This document shows positions 53,002 through 61,033 of a stretch of 64,000 bases of DNA, one piece after another. Source of the stretch: Streptomyces sp. AC1-42W (GTDB lineage Bacteria; Actinomycetota; Actinomycetes; Streptomycetales; Streptomycetaceae); contig NZ_QKWY01000002.1 of assembly GCF_003248355.1 (NCBI RefSeq), positions 1,302,001-1,366,000 on the forward strand, written 5' to 3'. Under the pieces are notes generated by a model that was not told where the DNA came from, made no database searches, and saw only the letters and a list, made by a program, of their open reading frames with translations. Every line of letters starts with the position of its first letter. The first letter of the stretch is position 1. The position numbers and the translations under genes were made by a program.

Positions 53002-53661
53002 CTAGCGCTGCGAGGGGCGGCGTGGGGCCCGGGCCGTCGCGCGGGGGGCCGGTGACGCGGGCCCCGCGGGCCGGGCCGTCTGGGCGGCCAGCAGCATGCG
53101 CCGCTGCCGGGCCCGCATCAGCCGCACCTTGCGTACGGTCGCGATGAGGCCCGCGACGAGGGTTCCCCCGTACAGCCAGCCCGCGTGCACGGCGAGCGCC
53201 GTGACGACGGCCATCGTCCGGCCGCCGAAACCACCGGTGCCCCCGGAGATGGGGGCGATGCCGATCGCGAAGGCGATGGGCACGCAGATCGGCGCGGTCA
53301 CCAGGTCCGCCGGCCGCACCCAGAGCGCGGCCAGGGCGCTGACGGGAAGGAACAGCACGCCGAAGACGGCCGCCGACTCGTCGAACAGCAACCAGTCCAG
53401 GCAGCCGATCAGGAACATCGCGGCAGCCGCGAAGAGCCCGGCGCCGATCCCGGTCAGCCGGGGGTTGGGCAGCCGGCGCAGGGCGAGCACGACGGGGGAC
53501 ACCGGCCTCTCGCCGCGACCGGCGGGGGCGCTCATCACCCGGTACCCGAGGGCCCCCGCGCCGCCGCCGGCCTTCCGGGCCCCCTTGGCCGCCCCCAGCG
53601 GGGACAACGGGGTCTGCGGGGTCTGCCTGCGCTGCGGGGGACGTGTCCTGTGCTGCTCCAC
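53002..53661 (-). CDS. DUF6542 membrane protein
   Basis: 219 residues with a basic Pro/Gln-rich N-terminus and about four membrane segments between residues 68 and 180 (LTGIGAGLFAAAAMFLIGCL, AAVFGVLFLPVSALAALWV, TAPICVPIAFAIGI, VVTALAVHAGWLYGG). The C-terminal tail is basic (RKVRLMRARQRRM). It is a short actinobacterial family without known function, usually next to ychF and ppgK. GTG 53661. Confidence 0.8.
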   Translation of the reverse strand: MEQHRTRPPQRRQTPQTPLSPLGAAKGARKAGGGAGALGYRVMSAPAGRGERPVSPVVLALRRLPNPRLTGIGAGLFAAAAMFLIGCLDWLLFDESAAVFGVLFLPVSALAALWVRPADLVTAPICVPIAFAIGIAPISGGTGGFGGRTMAVVTALAVHAGWLYGGTLVAGLIATVRKVRLMRARQRRMLLAAQTARPAGPASPAPRATARAPRRPSQR

Positions 53662-53916
53662 CGGGACAACGTAGGTCGCGGGGAGGCGGGAACGGGGTGC
53701 GGGACACGCGCTTTGGCCGACCTTGGGAATGAGTTCGATGCCACACGGCGCAACGGGAACCGCGGAGCTACCCCGTGACCGCGGGCCGCAAGCCGTCGCG
53801 GCCCGCGATTCCGGACCCGTGACTTCCCGCCCCGGCCCGCCCGTAAACTGGAGAATCGGCCCACCATGGGCCCGACGTCCATTCGAGTCCGCCCACCCCC
53901 TAGGGAAGTCGCCACC

Positions 53917-55005
53917 GTGTCGCTCACGATCGGAATCGTCGGTCTGCCGAATGTCGGCAAGTCGACCCTGTTCAACGCCCTGACCAAGAACGACGTGCTG
54001 GCGGCCAACTACCCGTTCGCCACGATCGAGCCGAACGTCGGCGTGGTCGGCGTCCCGGACCCCCGCCTGGACACCCTGGCGAAGATCTTCGGTTCGCAGA
54101 AGATCCTCCCGGCGACGGTCGACTTCGTGGACATCGCGGGCATCGTGCGCGGCGCGAGCGAGGGCGAGGGCCTGGGCAACAAGTTCCTCGCGAACATCCG
54201 CGAGTCGGACGCGATCTGCCAGGTGATCCGCGCCTTCAAGGACGAGAACGTCGTACACGTGGACGGCAAGGTCTCGCCGAAGGACGACATCGAGACGATC
54301 AATACGGAGCTGATCCTCGCGGACCTCCAGTCCGTGGAGAAGGCGATCCCGCGCCTCCAGAAGGAGTCCCGCCTCCAGAAGGAGAAGGTCGCGGTCCTCG
54401 CGGCGGTCGAGGAGGCGCAGAAGATCCTCGAGGCCGGCGACACCCTCTTCCACGCGGGCATCACGGCCGCCACGGAGAAGGGCCGCCTCCTGCACGAGCT
54501 GCACCTCCTCACCACCAAGCCGTTCCTCTACGTGTTCAACGTGGACGAGGACGAGCTGGTGGACGAGGACTTCAAGAACGAACAGCGCGCCCTGGTCGCC
54601 CCGGCCGAGGCGATCTTCCTGAACGCCAAGATCGAGTCCGAGCTGATCGAGCTGGACGACGACGAGGCCCTGGAACTCCTCCAGTCCATGGGCCAGGACG
54701 AACCCGGCCTCGCCACCCTGGGCCGCGTCGGCTTCGCCACCCTGGGCCTCCAGACGTACCTCACGGCCGGCCCCAAGGAAGCCCGCGCCTGGACGATCAA
54801 GAAGGGCGCCACGGCCCCCGAGGCGGCCGGCGTCATCCACACCGACTTCCAGAAGGGCTTCATCAAGGCGGAGATCATCTCCTTCGAGGACCTGGTCGAA
54901 ACCGGCTCGGTAACCGAAGCCCGAGCCAAGGGCAAGGCCCGCATGGAAGGCAAGGACTACGTGATGCAGGACGGCGACGTGGTGGAATTCCGCTTCAACG
55001 TCTAA
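53917..55005 (+). CDS. ychF: Redox-regulated ATPase YchF (Obg-related)
   Basis: 362 residues. G-domain: P-loop GLPNVGKSTLFNAL (about 8), FVDIAGIVRGASEGEGLGNKFL, and the NKxD position altered (NVDEDEL), which explains the ATP preference. A coiled coil and a C-terminal TGS domain (about 278-362; YLTAGPKEARAWTI, HTDFQKGFIKAEII) follow. It associates with ribosomes and regulates translation and stress responses. GTG 53917. Its last 11 bp overlap the tail of a convergent integrase fragment. Confidence 0.95.
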   Translation: MSLTIGIVGLPNVGKSTLFNALTKNDVLAANYPFATIEPNVGVVGVPDPRLDTLAKIFGSQKILPATVDFVDIAGIVRGASEGEGLGNKFLANIRESDAICQVIRAFKDENVVHVDGKVSPKDDIETINTELILADLQSVEKAIPRLQKESRLQKEKVAVLAAVEEAQKILEAGDTLFHAGITAATEKGRLLHELHLLTTKPFLYVFNVDEDELVDEDFKNEQRALVAPAEAIFLNAKIESELIELDDDEALELLQSMGQDEPGLATLGRVGFATLGLQTYLTAGPKEARAWTIKKGATAPEAAGVIHTDFQKGFIKAEIISFEDLVETGSVTEARAKGKARMEGKDYVMQDGDVVEFRFNV

Positions 55006-55393
55006 TACGTTCGGCAAAAGGCCGTCTGACCGGCGACGGAGCGGGTCGGGCGGCCTTCGCGGTCCGCGTACGCCTTGTCCACAGCGGCCCGGGTCCGCTC
55101 TCCTCGGAGTCGGGCCCCAGGTGGGTGTAGATGTTCAGCGTCATGGCCGCGTTGGTGTGGCCGAGACGCTCGGAGACCGTCTTCACGGACTCGCCGTGCT
55201 TGATCAGCAGGCTGGCGTAGTGGTGCCGGAGGGCGTGGGGTCCGGTGCCCTTCGGTATGCCGGCCTTCGCGCAGGCGGGCCGCCAGGACCCGTCCATGAA
55301 GTGCGTGTAGACCACGGGCCCGCCTTGCGGCGCCGTGAAGATCCGGCCCTCGGGCCCATCGGCGGGAAAGTCCCGCAGGTGGGCCTTCATCGC
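54995..55393 (-). pseudogene. Tyrosine recombinase (integrase), C-terminal fragment
   Basis: The fragment reads AHLRDFPADGPEGRIFTAPQGGP, GTGPHALRHHYASLLI, ESVKTVSERLGHTNAAMTLNIYTHL. This covers the HxxR box (HALRHH), the GH box and the catalytic Tyr (NIYTHL), followed by a basic tail. The SAM-like N-terminal domain and the first catalytic Arg are missing, so about 250 residues are lost. At about 55393 the homology ends and relaxase-like sequence begins on the other strand. It is the relic of an integrated element placed at the 3' end of ychF. Confidence 0.82.
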
Positions 55394-56160
55394 ATCAAGC
55401 CTCGCCGCCCCCGGCGATACGAACGCCGCTGGCGAACCCGTCTGGTACGGCGGCTCCAAACTTGCCCCCGACCTCTCCATCAACCGTCAACCGCCTACAC
55501 GAACACCTTCCCGACCAGGAGGTGGCCGACCGCCTCCGTACGTGGCGGACCCCACCGACCCATGGAGGCACACCACCACCGCCACGACCGGCCCACACCG
55601 GACAGGACTTCGAGCGGCGGCCATGGCGTTCAACCGCTCCCGCCGCTCCGCCACCCGCGCCGACCATCAGGCCGCCGCCGCCCTGCGCAAGGCCGCCAAG
55701 GAACTCGCCTACGCCTCCAGCGAGCCGGGCGGGCTAGCCATCGCCCTGCTCTTCGCCACCGTGCACTTGGCCTGCGCCGCCGCCAAGCGGCATGAGCAAC
55801 ACGGCCACTAACAACAGGCCGCGCAGCAGTCGAGGAAGCCTTCCGCCACCTACCAGACGGGCTACCAGCGGGCCGCCACACCCGTCTTGGCTGACCTGAC
55901 CCGCCGCGCACCACGAGCACACCGCCCACCGCTACGAGCAAGACGTTCGCGCGGCCCACCCCAACCATGCCGACCGAATCCTCGCCGACCCCACTTGGAC
56001 CGCCCTGACCACAACCCTCGCCCACGCCAAGACCGTTGGCCACAGCCCCCGACGGCTCTTGGCCGAAGTGGGCGCCCAGAGGGAACTCGACAGCGCCGAG
56101 CACCTCGCCGAGGTCCTCACCTGGCGCATCACCGCTCAACCGAACAGGCGGACACAAGCG
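55394..56160 (+). pseudogene. Relaxase/mobilization protein, C-terminal remnant
   Basis: In one frame: LAAPGDTNAAGEPVWYGGSKLAPDLSI, then LRAAAMAFNRSRRSATRADHQAAALRKAAKEL-type sequence up to an in-frame TAA at 55809; the same frame then reads ATYQTGYQRAATPVLADLTRRAP. After a frameshift near 55905 it reads HRYEQDVRAAHPNHADRILADPTWTALTTTLAHAKTVGHS and RELDSAEHLAEVLTWRI (quoted here by motif order). This pattern matches, as I remember it, the C-terminal half of Streptomyces relaxases from integrative conjugative elements. The 5' half is gone. Identification is from pattern memory, so moderately sure. Confidence 0.6.
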
Positions 56161-56399
56161 GCTCGCAGCCGAAGCACGACCAGCGGAACGTCGTCCATGT
56201 CCGCCACGCCGCGCCATCCGGTCACACCAGTGGCTACGAGGCCCGAAGAGCGCTGTCGACAGTGCTGACCCCGATTTCTCCCAGGCAGATTCCCGACGAA
56301 GAGGCCGGCAGGCGAAGGCTGGTACAGCACCCTGGTGCGACACGTTTCCCGAGGGAACATCGGAAGTGGTCCTTCGGGGGTTCCGGATGGCGTACCTGA

Positions 56400-57098
56400 T
56401 CAGCTGGAGCGCTGAGCGGTTGCCTGAAGGTGCTCGTAGAGGAAGGGGTCGTCGAGACGTGTGTCGATGACACGATCGCGCACTTCGGTGAGAAGCCAGC
56501 CCAGCAGCTCGGCCGTGGCGTCGTACTCATCGTAGAAGCCCATGCGCAAGTCGGTGATCTCGAACTCGAACATCACGTCGTTAACGAGATCTGCCAAGTG
56601 CGCGTCGGCGGCTGGGGTGTTGGTCACGGCCCATGTGTTCAGCCAAGGACGCAGGCTGTTGGTGGCCACGGTGATGAAGCTGAGGGAATCCCTGACGGGC
56701 ACGGGGCTGGGGTGGGTATGCAGCGTGCTCTGCCACCAAGCGGACCAGACGTCCCGTAGGGCCTCGGCCAAGGGCAAGTCCCAGGTAGTCCAGCCCGCCT
56801 GAACCAGGCGGGAGGCGATGAGCTCCTCGTCGACGTGGAGCTGGCCGGTGACGAGTGGGCGAATGATGCGCGGGACGAGGCGGCGATAGAGACGAGGGAA
56901 GTCCCCCCAATGATCAGGCACCTCTGCGGCAACCGAGGAGATTAGGTCGTCGGCTATGAGGTGCAGTGGACCGGAGAGTTCCGCGAAGTCTTGCTCGACA
57001 TAGCAGTACGTGCACCCTGTGACGAGGAAGGGATCTTCTGAGGCGAAGGCGTGGTCCAGGGCATCGAGAGCTGTCATGAGCTGCTCAGAGCAAGACAT
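56400..57098 (-). CDS. Hypothetical protein (232 aa) in the element remnant
   Basis: Starts MSCSEQLMTALDALDHAFAS. It is soluble, acidic and Trp-rich in the middle (WTTWDLPLAEALRDVWSAWWQ). An early TGCTYCYVEQDF stretch has two Cys, and helices follow. No family is recognised. It lies between the relaxase remnant and the IS605 element and appears intact. An accessory or defence role cannot be judged. Confidence 0.6.
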   Translation of the reverse strand: MSCSEQLMTALDALDHAFASEDPFLVTGCTYCYVEQDFAELSGPLHLIADDLISSVAAEVPDHWGDFPRLYRRLVPRIIRPLVTGQLHVDEELIASRLVQAGWTTWDLPLAEALRDVWSAWWQSTLHTHPSPVPVRDSLSFITVATNSLRPWLNTWAVTNTPAADAHLADLVNDVMFEFEITDLRMGFYDEYDATAELLGWLLTEVRDRVIDTRLDDPFLYEHLQATAQRSS

Positions 57099-57263
57099 GA
57101 AGACCTGCCGGGGGACTCCGTCCGGGCGACCGGCGAAGATCGCAGGCTATCAGGCCGTCCCCCACCTCGCGCTCGATTCCTTGATGGTCCGAGTGGAGGG
57201 GGCCGAGGTTCCGTGAAGGATCTCTCTCCGATCCTCACACGGGCGACTCGATAGGATCGGGCC

Positions 57264-57329
57264 ATGATGGAGAGTCCCGTGGTCGAGCTGCTTGAGGCCG
57301 AGTATCGACGCGTTTGGGACCGCTTCTAC
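57264..57329 (+). pseudogene. DUF2716 gene, 5' fragment (split by IS605 element)
   Basis: Codes for MMESPVVELLEAEYRRVWDR then FY, the usual N-terminus of a DUF2716 protein. The rest is found in frame at 61034-61486. Joining codon TAC (ends 57329) to GAC (61034) restores WDRFYDEFKFQPS. Confidence 0.75.
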
Positions 57330-57347
57330 CTCTGATCTTGGCCAGTG

Positions 57348-57367
57348 CTCCGCCCTTCAGGGCGGGG
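57348..57367. repeat. IS605 left-end subterminal hairpin
   Basis: CTCCGCCC-TTCA-GGGCGGGG forms an 8-bp stem with one T-G pair. It is the likely TnpA recognition hairpin and shares its loop with the right-end hairpin. Confidence 0.7.
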
Positions 57368-57433
57368 GTGAAGGCCATCCTTGGCGCGGAGGCGCGCAGC
57401 GCCGGAGTTCGCTGCGAGCCTCCGGGGCAACGG

Positions 57434-57862
57434 TCAGATGGGCCGCTTCTGGTTCTCGATGTACTGCTTGACCGCGGTCAGCGGTGCGCCGCCGCAGGAG
57501 CCTGCGAAGTAGGAGCCGGACCAGAAGTGTCCGCCCCACAGATATCGGCGCACGTGGCTGTCGTACTCCTTGCGCAGCAGCCGGGCCGAGACTCCCTTGA
57601 GGCTGTTGACCAGCTTGGAGAGCTGGACCTTTGGCGGGTGGTGCACCAGGAGATGCACGTGGTCGTCCTCGCCGTTGAACTGTTTCAGCTCGGCCTCGAA
57701 GTCGCTGCACACCTCCCGCATGATCTCTTCGCACCGCGTCAGCATGGCGTCGGTCATGGCCTTGCGTCGGTACTTCGTTACGAAAACCAAGTGGACGTGC
57801 AAGTTGTAGACGACGTGACGTCCTGTGCGTACATCGGGATTGGGGTTCCATCGTGGTGACAT
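57434..57862 (-). CDS. tnpA: IS200/IS605 transposase TnpA (Y1 HUH)
   Basis: 142 residues. The HUH motif is in EDDHVHLLVHHPP and the catalytic Tyr in AVKQYIENQ near the C-terminus. GRHVVYNLHVHLVFVTKYRR is the typical N-terminus. It excises and inserts single-stranded DNA using the end hairpins. The protein is complete. ATG 57862 is 23 bp from the tnpB start on the other strand. Whether it can still mobilise this copy is doubtful, because the right end is split. Confidence 0.92.
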   Translation of the reverse strand: MSPRWNPNPDVRTGRHVVYNLHVHLVFVTKYRRKAMTDAMLTRCEEIMREVCSDFEAELKQFNGEDDHVHLLVHHPPKVQLSKLVNSLKGVSARLLRKEYDSHVRRYLWGGHFWSGSYFAGSCGGAPLTAVKQYIENQKRPI

Positions 57863-57885
57863 AAACCTATGCTAGGGTGAAGATC

Positions 57886-59283
57886 ATGGGTCAGGAAATC
57901 GCGTACGAGAAGCGGCAGTTCGGGCACCGCGCCCGACTGGCGCTCACTCCTGCGCAAGTCCGGCTCATGGACGACCAGGGCCACGCGGCGCGTACGACGT
58001 GGAACCTGCTGCACGACTTCTGGACGATGACGCCGAAGTACCGCCGCGACTTGAAGGCTGCGGACGAGGCGATCCGGCAGGCCCGCAAAGAGATCGACTG
58101 GCTCGGTGTGCTGCCCGCACAGGCGGCACAGGCCGTCCTCAAGACGTATTTCCAGGCATGGAAGAACTGCTGGGAAGGACGGGCGGACGAGCCGAACTTC
58201 AAGGCCCGCATCCGCACTCCGCTGACGGTGGACGTGCCGCAGGGCCGGGATCTGAACATCGTTCGGATCAACCGCCGCTGGGGCGAGGCCCAGATCCCGA
58301 AGATCGGACGGGTCCGGTTCCGCTGGACCCGCGACCTTCCCATCGGCAAGCGGGCCGACACCGACAACCGGATCACCGGGGCACGGCTGGTCAAGGACTC
58401 GCTCGGCTGGCACATCGCCTTCCGCGTCCAGACCCGAGAGGCCGTCCCGGCCCCGCACACCGGTCCCGAGATCGGCATCGACTTCGGCGTGAACCTCCCC
58501 CTCGCCCTATCGGACGGCAACCACCAGGACCACAGCCACGCGCCGCGCCTTCCCGACGGCACCGCCGACCGGGACAAGTGGCTCACCGAGAAGGAAAAAA
58601 CCGTGCTGCTCCGCCTTGAGCAGCACGCCGCACGTCTCAAGCAGCACCGCAAGCGCGGAGAGAAGTTCTCAGGCCGCCTGCGCGCTGTGTACCGCCGGAT
58701 CGGCAGACTCCGAGCAACAGCCACGCGACGAGCAACCGACTGGCAGCACCAGACCACCACCATGCTCGCCCGCACGTATGGCGTGATCGTGGTGGAAGAC
58801 CTGCACATCACGAACATGACCAAGAGCGCCAAGGGCACCATCGAGGAGCCGGGCAGGAACGTCGCGGCCAAGGCCGGACTGAACCGCTCCATAGCCCAAG
58901 AGGCATGGGGCCGGACCATGACCATGCTCGGGTACAAGACCGCCCGAAACGGGGGCACCCTGGTCAAGGTCCCGGCCCCGTACACCTCCCAGCGCTGCCA
59001 CGCCTGCGGGCTCGTCACACCCGGCAGCCGCGAGGACCAGGCCACGTTCGTGTGCAAGAACAGCATGTGCGGATGGACCGGCAACGCCGACGAGAACGCG
59101 GCCCGGAACATCCTGCACCTGTACCGGATCGGCCACACCGTGGTCATCCCGGCTGCCGGGAGGGCAGTCGTCAGGCGGCGTAAGCCGTCCAACCCACCGG
59201 CGCAAGCCAGGCGGGAATCTCCCTCGTTCACGACTCCGTTGGGGAATGCAGAAACGGGGCTGGTGGTCAGGCTGTCAGGGTGA
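57886..59283 (+). CDS. tnpB: RNA-guided endonuclease TnpB (IS605), C-terminus altered
   Basis: 465 residues. An N-terminal helical/wedge part is followed by RuvC motifs: Asp in GIDFGVNLPLALSDG, Glu in VIVVEDLHITNM, and the last Asp in NADENAARNIL. The zinc ribbon is CHACG...CKNSMCG. All key residues are intact. TnpB uses an RNA made from the element's right end to cut DNA at the donor site. Nested insertion replaced the natural end (SFTRE) with SFTTPLGNAETGLVVRLSG. A TATGCT -10 box lies at 57868-57873; ATG 57886 follows AGGGTGA. Confidence 0.92.
   Translation: MGQEIAYEKRQFGHRARLALTPAQVRLMDDQGHAARTTWNLLHDFWTMTPKYRRDLKAADEAIRQARKEIDWLGVLPAQAAQAVLKTYFQAWKNCWEGRADEPNFKARIRTPLTVDVPQGRDLNIVRINRRWGEAQIPKIGRVRFRWTRDLPIGKRADTDNRITGARLVKDSLGWHIAFRVQTREAVPAPHTGPEIGIDFGVNLPLALSDGNHQDHSHAPRLPDGTADRDKWLTEKEKTVLLRLEQHAARLKQHRKRGEKFSGRLRAVYRRIGRLRATATRRATDWQHQTTTMLARTYGVIVVEDLHITNMTKSAKGTIEEPGRNVAAKAGLNRSIAQEAWGRTMTMLGYKTARNGGTLVKVPAPYTSQRCHACGLVTPGSREDQATFVCKNSMCGWTGNADENAARNILHLYRIGHTVVIPAAGRAVVRRRKPSNPPAQARRESPSFTTPLGNAETGLVVRLSG
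59219..59226. repeat. IS605 right-end hairpin, left arm (split)
   Basis: CTCCCTCG pairs with CGAGGGAG at 61016-61023. The original loop was TTCA, now duplicated around the IS1182-like element. Confidence 0.75.
59231..59255 (+). repeat. Left terminal inverted repeat of the IS1182-like element
   Basis: Begins CGACTCCGTTGGGGAATGCA and ends GAAAC. It matches the reverse complement of 60987-61011 over all 25 bases. Confidence 0.88.
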
Positions 59284-60943
59284 GTGCGGCGAGGTGGGAG
59301 GTGCGTGTTGGGCCGAGGGGGGTGCCGTTCAGCCAGGCGTCGAGTCGGATGATGTTGATGGCGGTGGCTGCGAGGACGTTGCCGAGGTGGGTCTTGCGTT
59401 GCCCGGTGTAGCGGGTGTGGCGGATGCCGGTGCGGCGGACGGCTTGCGAGATCGTGCCCTCGACACCGGCCCGGATGTCGTACCGCTTCTTCCACTCCTC
59501 GGTTCGCTGTTCCCGGCGGCGCTGGTCGAGAACCTGCTGCTGCTCGCGGGGCAGCAGGGTGAGGCTTCGGCCCCACTTGCCGTTCGACGCCCTGGTGCAC
59601 TTGTCCCGCACCGGACAGGCCGCGCAGTCCTGAGCGGTGAAGTGCACCCGCGAGACGGGTGTGCCGCTGCTCTTGCGCTGATCGGACCAGCTGGCACTGA
59701 CCTTGCCCTGGGGGCAGACGGCCGTCTTGGCGTTCCAGTCGATGGTGAACGCGCTCTGTGTGAAGTGCTCGCCGTCATGGTTCTCGTGGCAGGTGTCCAG
59801 GCCGACCGGCCCCACCAGCTCGATCCCGTACTGGTCCCGGGCGGTGACGATGTGCGCGGCGGTGACATAGCCGGCGTCCACGTCGTGTTCGTCGGGAAGC
59901 AACTCCCGTTGTCCCAGGCCCTGGTGGACGGCCTCGGTGATCTCGGTGTCGGCGACGGTGGCGTCCGTGGTGCAGACATGGGTGATCAGGTGCGGGGCGT
60001 CGGGTTCGCAGGTCTCGCTCAGGTGGGTCTTGTAGCCGCACCAGCCCGATCCCCGCTTCACGCCGTAGCGGGCGTCGGGGTCGTAGGGCGAGGAGAGCCG
60101 ACGTCTGGCCGGCGGGAGGTCCTTGCCCTCCCGCCAGTGCACCCCCTCGCTGTCGCGGTGGTACTGCTCGACCCAGGCCCGGCGCAGGACCTGGACGGCC
60201 GGGATCTGCCGCAGCCAGGAGGGGGCCCCGGGGGCATGGACGGCCTCAAGGACGGTGAAGCCGTCCCGGCCGACCTGCTCGGCCCACTGCGCGCGGACGT
60301 TCTCGCCCTTGGGGAACCGGTAGGAGTCGACCCGGGCGCCGTAGCGCTTGACCCAGTCGGCGGTGACCAACCCGCTCAGCCAGTCCGGGGCAGCCACGGC
60401 CAGCGCCTCCAGCGCGGCGCGCAGGGTCTCGCCGACGAACTCCATCCGGTTCAGTGTCCGCACCGCCGCCAGCACATGGGTGGAGTCGGTGCGCTGACGG
60501 CCCCCCGACCGCAGCAGCCCAAGCGCGGAGATCCGCTCCAGGACCAGGTCCAGGGCTTTCTCCTCCAGGCCGTGCTCGATCAGTCGGACGCGGAAGTCGC
60601 TCAGGACAGAGAAGTCGAACCCGGGGTCGTCCAGTTCCAGGCCGAGGAGGAACTTCCAGTCCATACGGGCCCGCACCTGGTCAGCGGCCTGCCGGTCGGT
60701 GAGCCCTTCTGCGTACTGCAGGACCGAGACCAGCGCCAGCGCGCCGGGCGAGACCGCCGGACGCCCCCGCTTCGCGAACGCCTCCGCGAAGGACCCGTCC
60801 TCGAACAGCGAGCCGAGAGCCTCGCGCACCCGCACCGCAAGCGTGCCCTTCGGGAACGCCGCCCGCACCACCCGAGCGGTCAGCTCCGGCACCCCACGGT
60901 CATCCCGGGACTCCAACGACACCCAGCCCACCCCTCGCTCCAA
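59267..60943 (-). CDS. IS1182 family transposase
   Basis: 558 residues. The N-terminal DUF772-type region (LTDRQAADQVRARMDWKFLLGLELDDPGFDFSVLSDFR, quoted by its RMDWK and LSDFR motifs) is followed by a DDE domain: Asp in RQRTDSTHVLAAVR, Asp in DAGYVTAAH, a CPVRDKCTRA zinc-like Cys segment, and Glu in AGVEGTISQAVRRTGIRHTRY. The C-terminus is complete. It appears intact and potentially active. Its stop codon lies 11 bp inside the left inverted repeat end and overlaps the extended tnpB 3' end antisense. Confidence 0.9.
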   Translation of the reverse strand: MERGVGWVSLESRDDRGVPELTARVVRAAFPKGTLAVRVREALGSLFEDGSFAEAFAKRGRPAVSPGALALVSVLQYAEGLTDRQAADQVRARMDWKFLLGLELDDPGFDFSVLSDFRVRLIEHGLEEKALDLVLERISALGLLRSGGRQRTDSTHVLAAVRTLNRMEFVGETLRAALEALAVAAPDWLSGLVTADWVKRYGARVDSYRFPKGENVRAQWAEQVGRDGFTVLEAVHAPGAPSWLRQIPAVQVLRRAWVEQYHRDSEGVHWREGKDLPPARRRLSSPYDPDARYGVKRGSGWCGYKTHLSETCEPDAPHLITHVCTTDATVADTEITEAVHQGLGQRELLPDEHDVDAGYVTAAHIVTARDQYGIELVGPVGLDTCHENHDGEHFTQSAFTIDWNAKTAVCPQGKVSASWSDQRKSSGTPVSRVHFTAQDCAACPVRDKCTRASNGKWGRSLTLLPREQQQVLDQRRREQRTEEWKKRYDIRAGVEGTISQAVRRTGIRHTRYTGQRKTHLGNVLAATAINIIRLDAWLNGTPLGPTRTSHLAALTLTA

Positions 60944-60986
60944 CGAACAGAACGATCATGCCAACCACAACGAGTCGACGACGCCG

Positions 60987-61011
60987 GTTTCTGCATTCCC
61001 CAACGGAGTCG
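60987..61011 (-). repeat. Right terminal inverted repeat of the IS1182-like element
   Basis: Exact reverse complement of 59231-59255, followed directly by the TTCA duplicate. Confidence 0.88.
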
Positions 61012-61033
61012 TTCACGAGGGAGTGAGCTTCAA

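Larger units (their letters stand above)
59231..61011 (-). mobile_element. IS1182-like insertion sequence, 1781 bp
   Basis: 25-bp perfect terminal inverted repeats at 59231-59255 and 60987-61011 (beginning CGACTCCGTTGGGGAATGCA) flank one transposase gene. The four bases TTCA are present directly outside both ends (59227-59230 and 61012-61015), which fits a 4-bp target duplication. The element sits in the loop of the IS605 right-end hairpin. Confidence 0.88.
57330..61033. mobile_element. IS200/IS605-family element (with nested IS1182-like element)
   Basis: The boundaries are inferred from the split DUF2716 gene. Left target sequence TTCTAC ends at 57329 and the right end CTTCAA ends at 61033, with no target duplication, as expected for this family. 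Divergent tnpA and tnpB lie inside. Left-end hairpin: 57348-57367. Right-end hairpin: 59219-59226 with 61016-61023. Without the nested element, the length would be about 1.92 kb, normal for IS605. Confidence 0.8.

Noticed and set aside
55006..55100. tRNA attachment site for the integrase remnant
   Set aside because: No tRNA cloverleaf or CCA end was seen near ychF, and no tRNA or rRNA gene was recognised in the window.
56161..56399. Further coding remnants after the relaxase fragment
   Set aside because: Short frames in several phases show no recognisable motif, so no gene is called.
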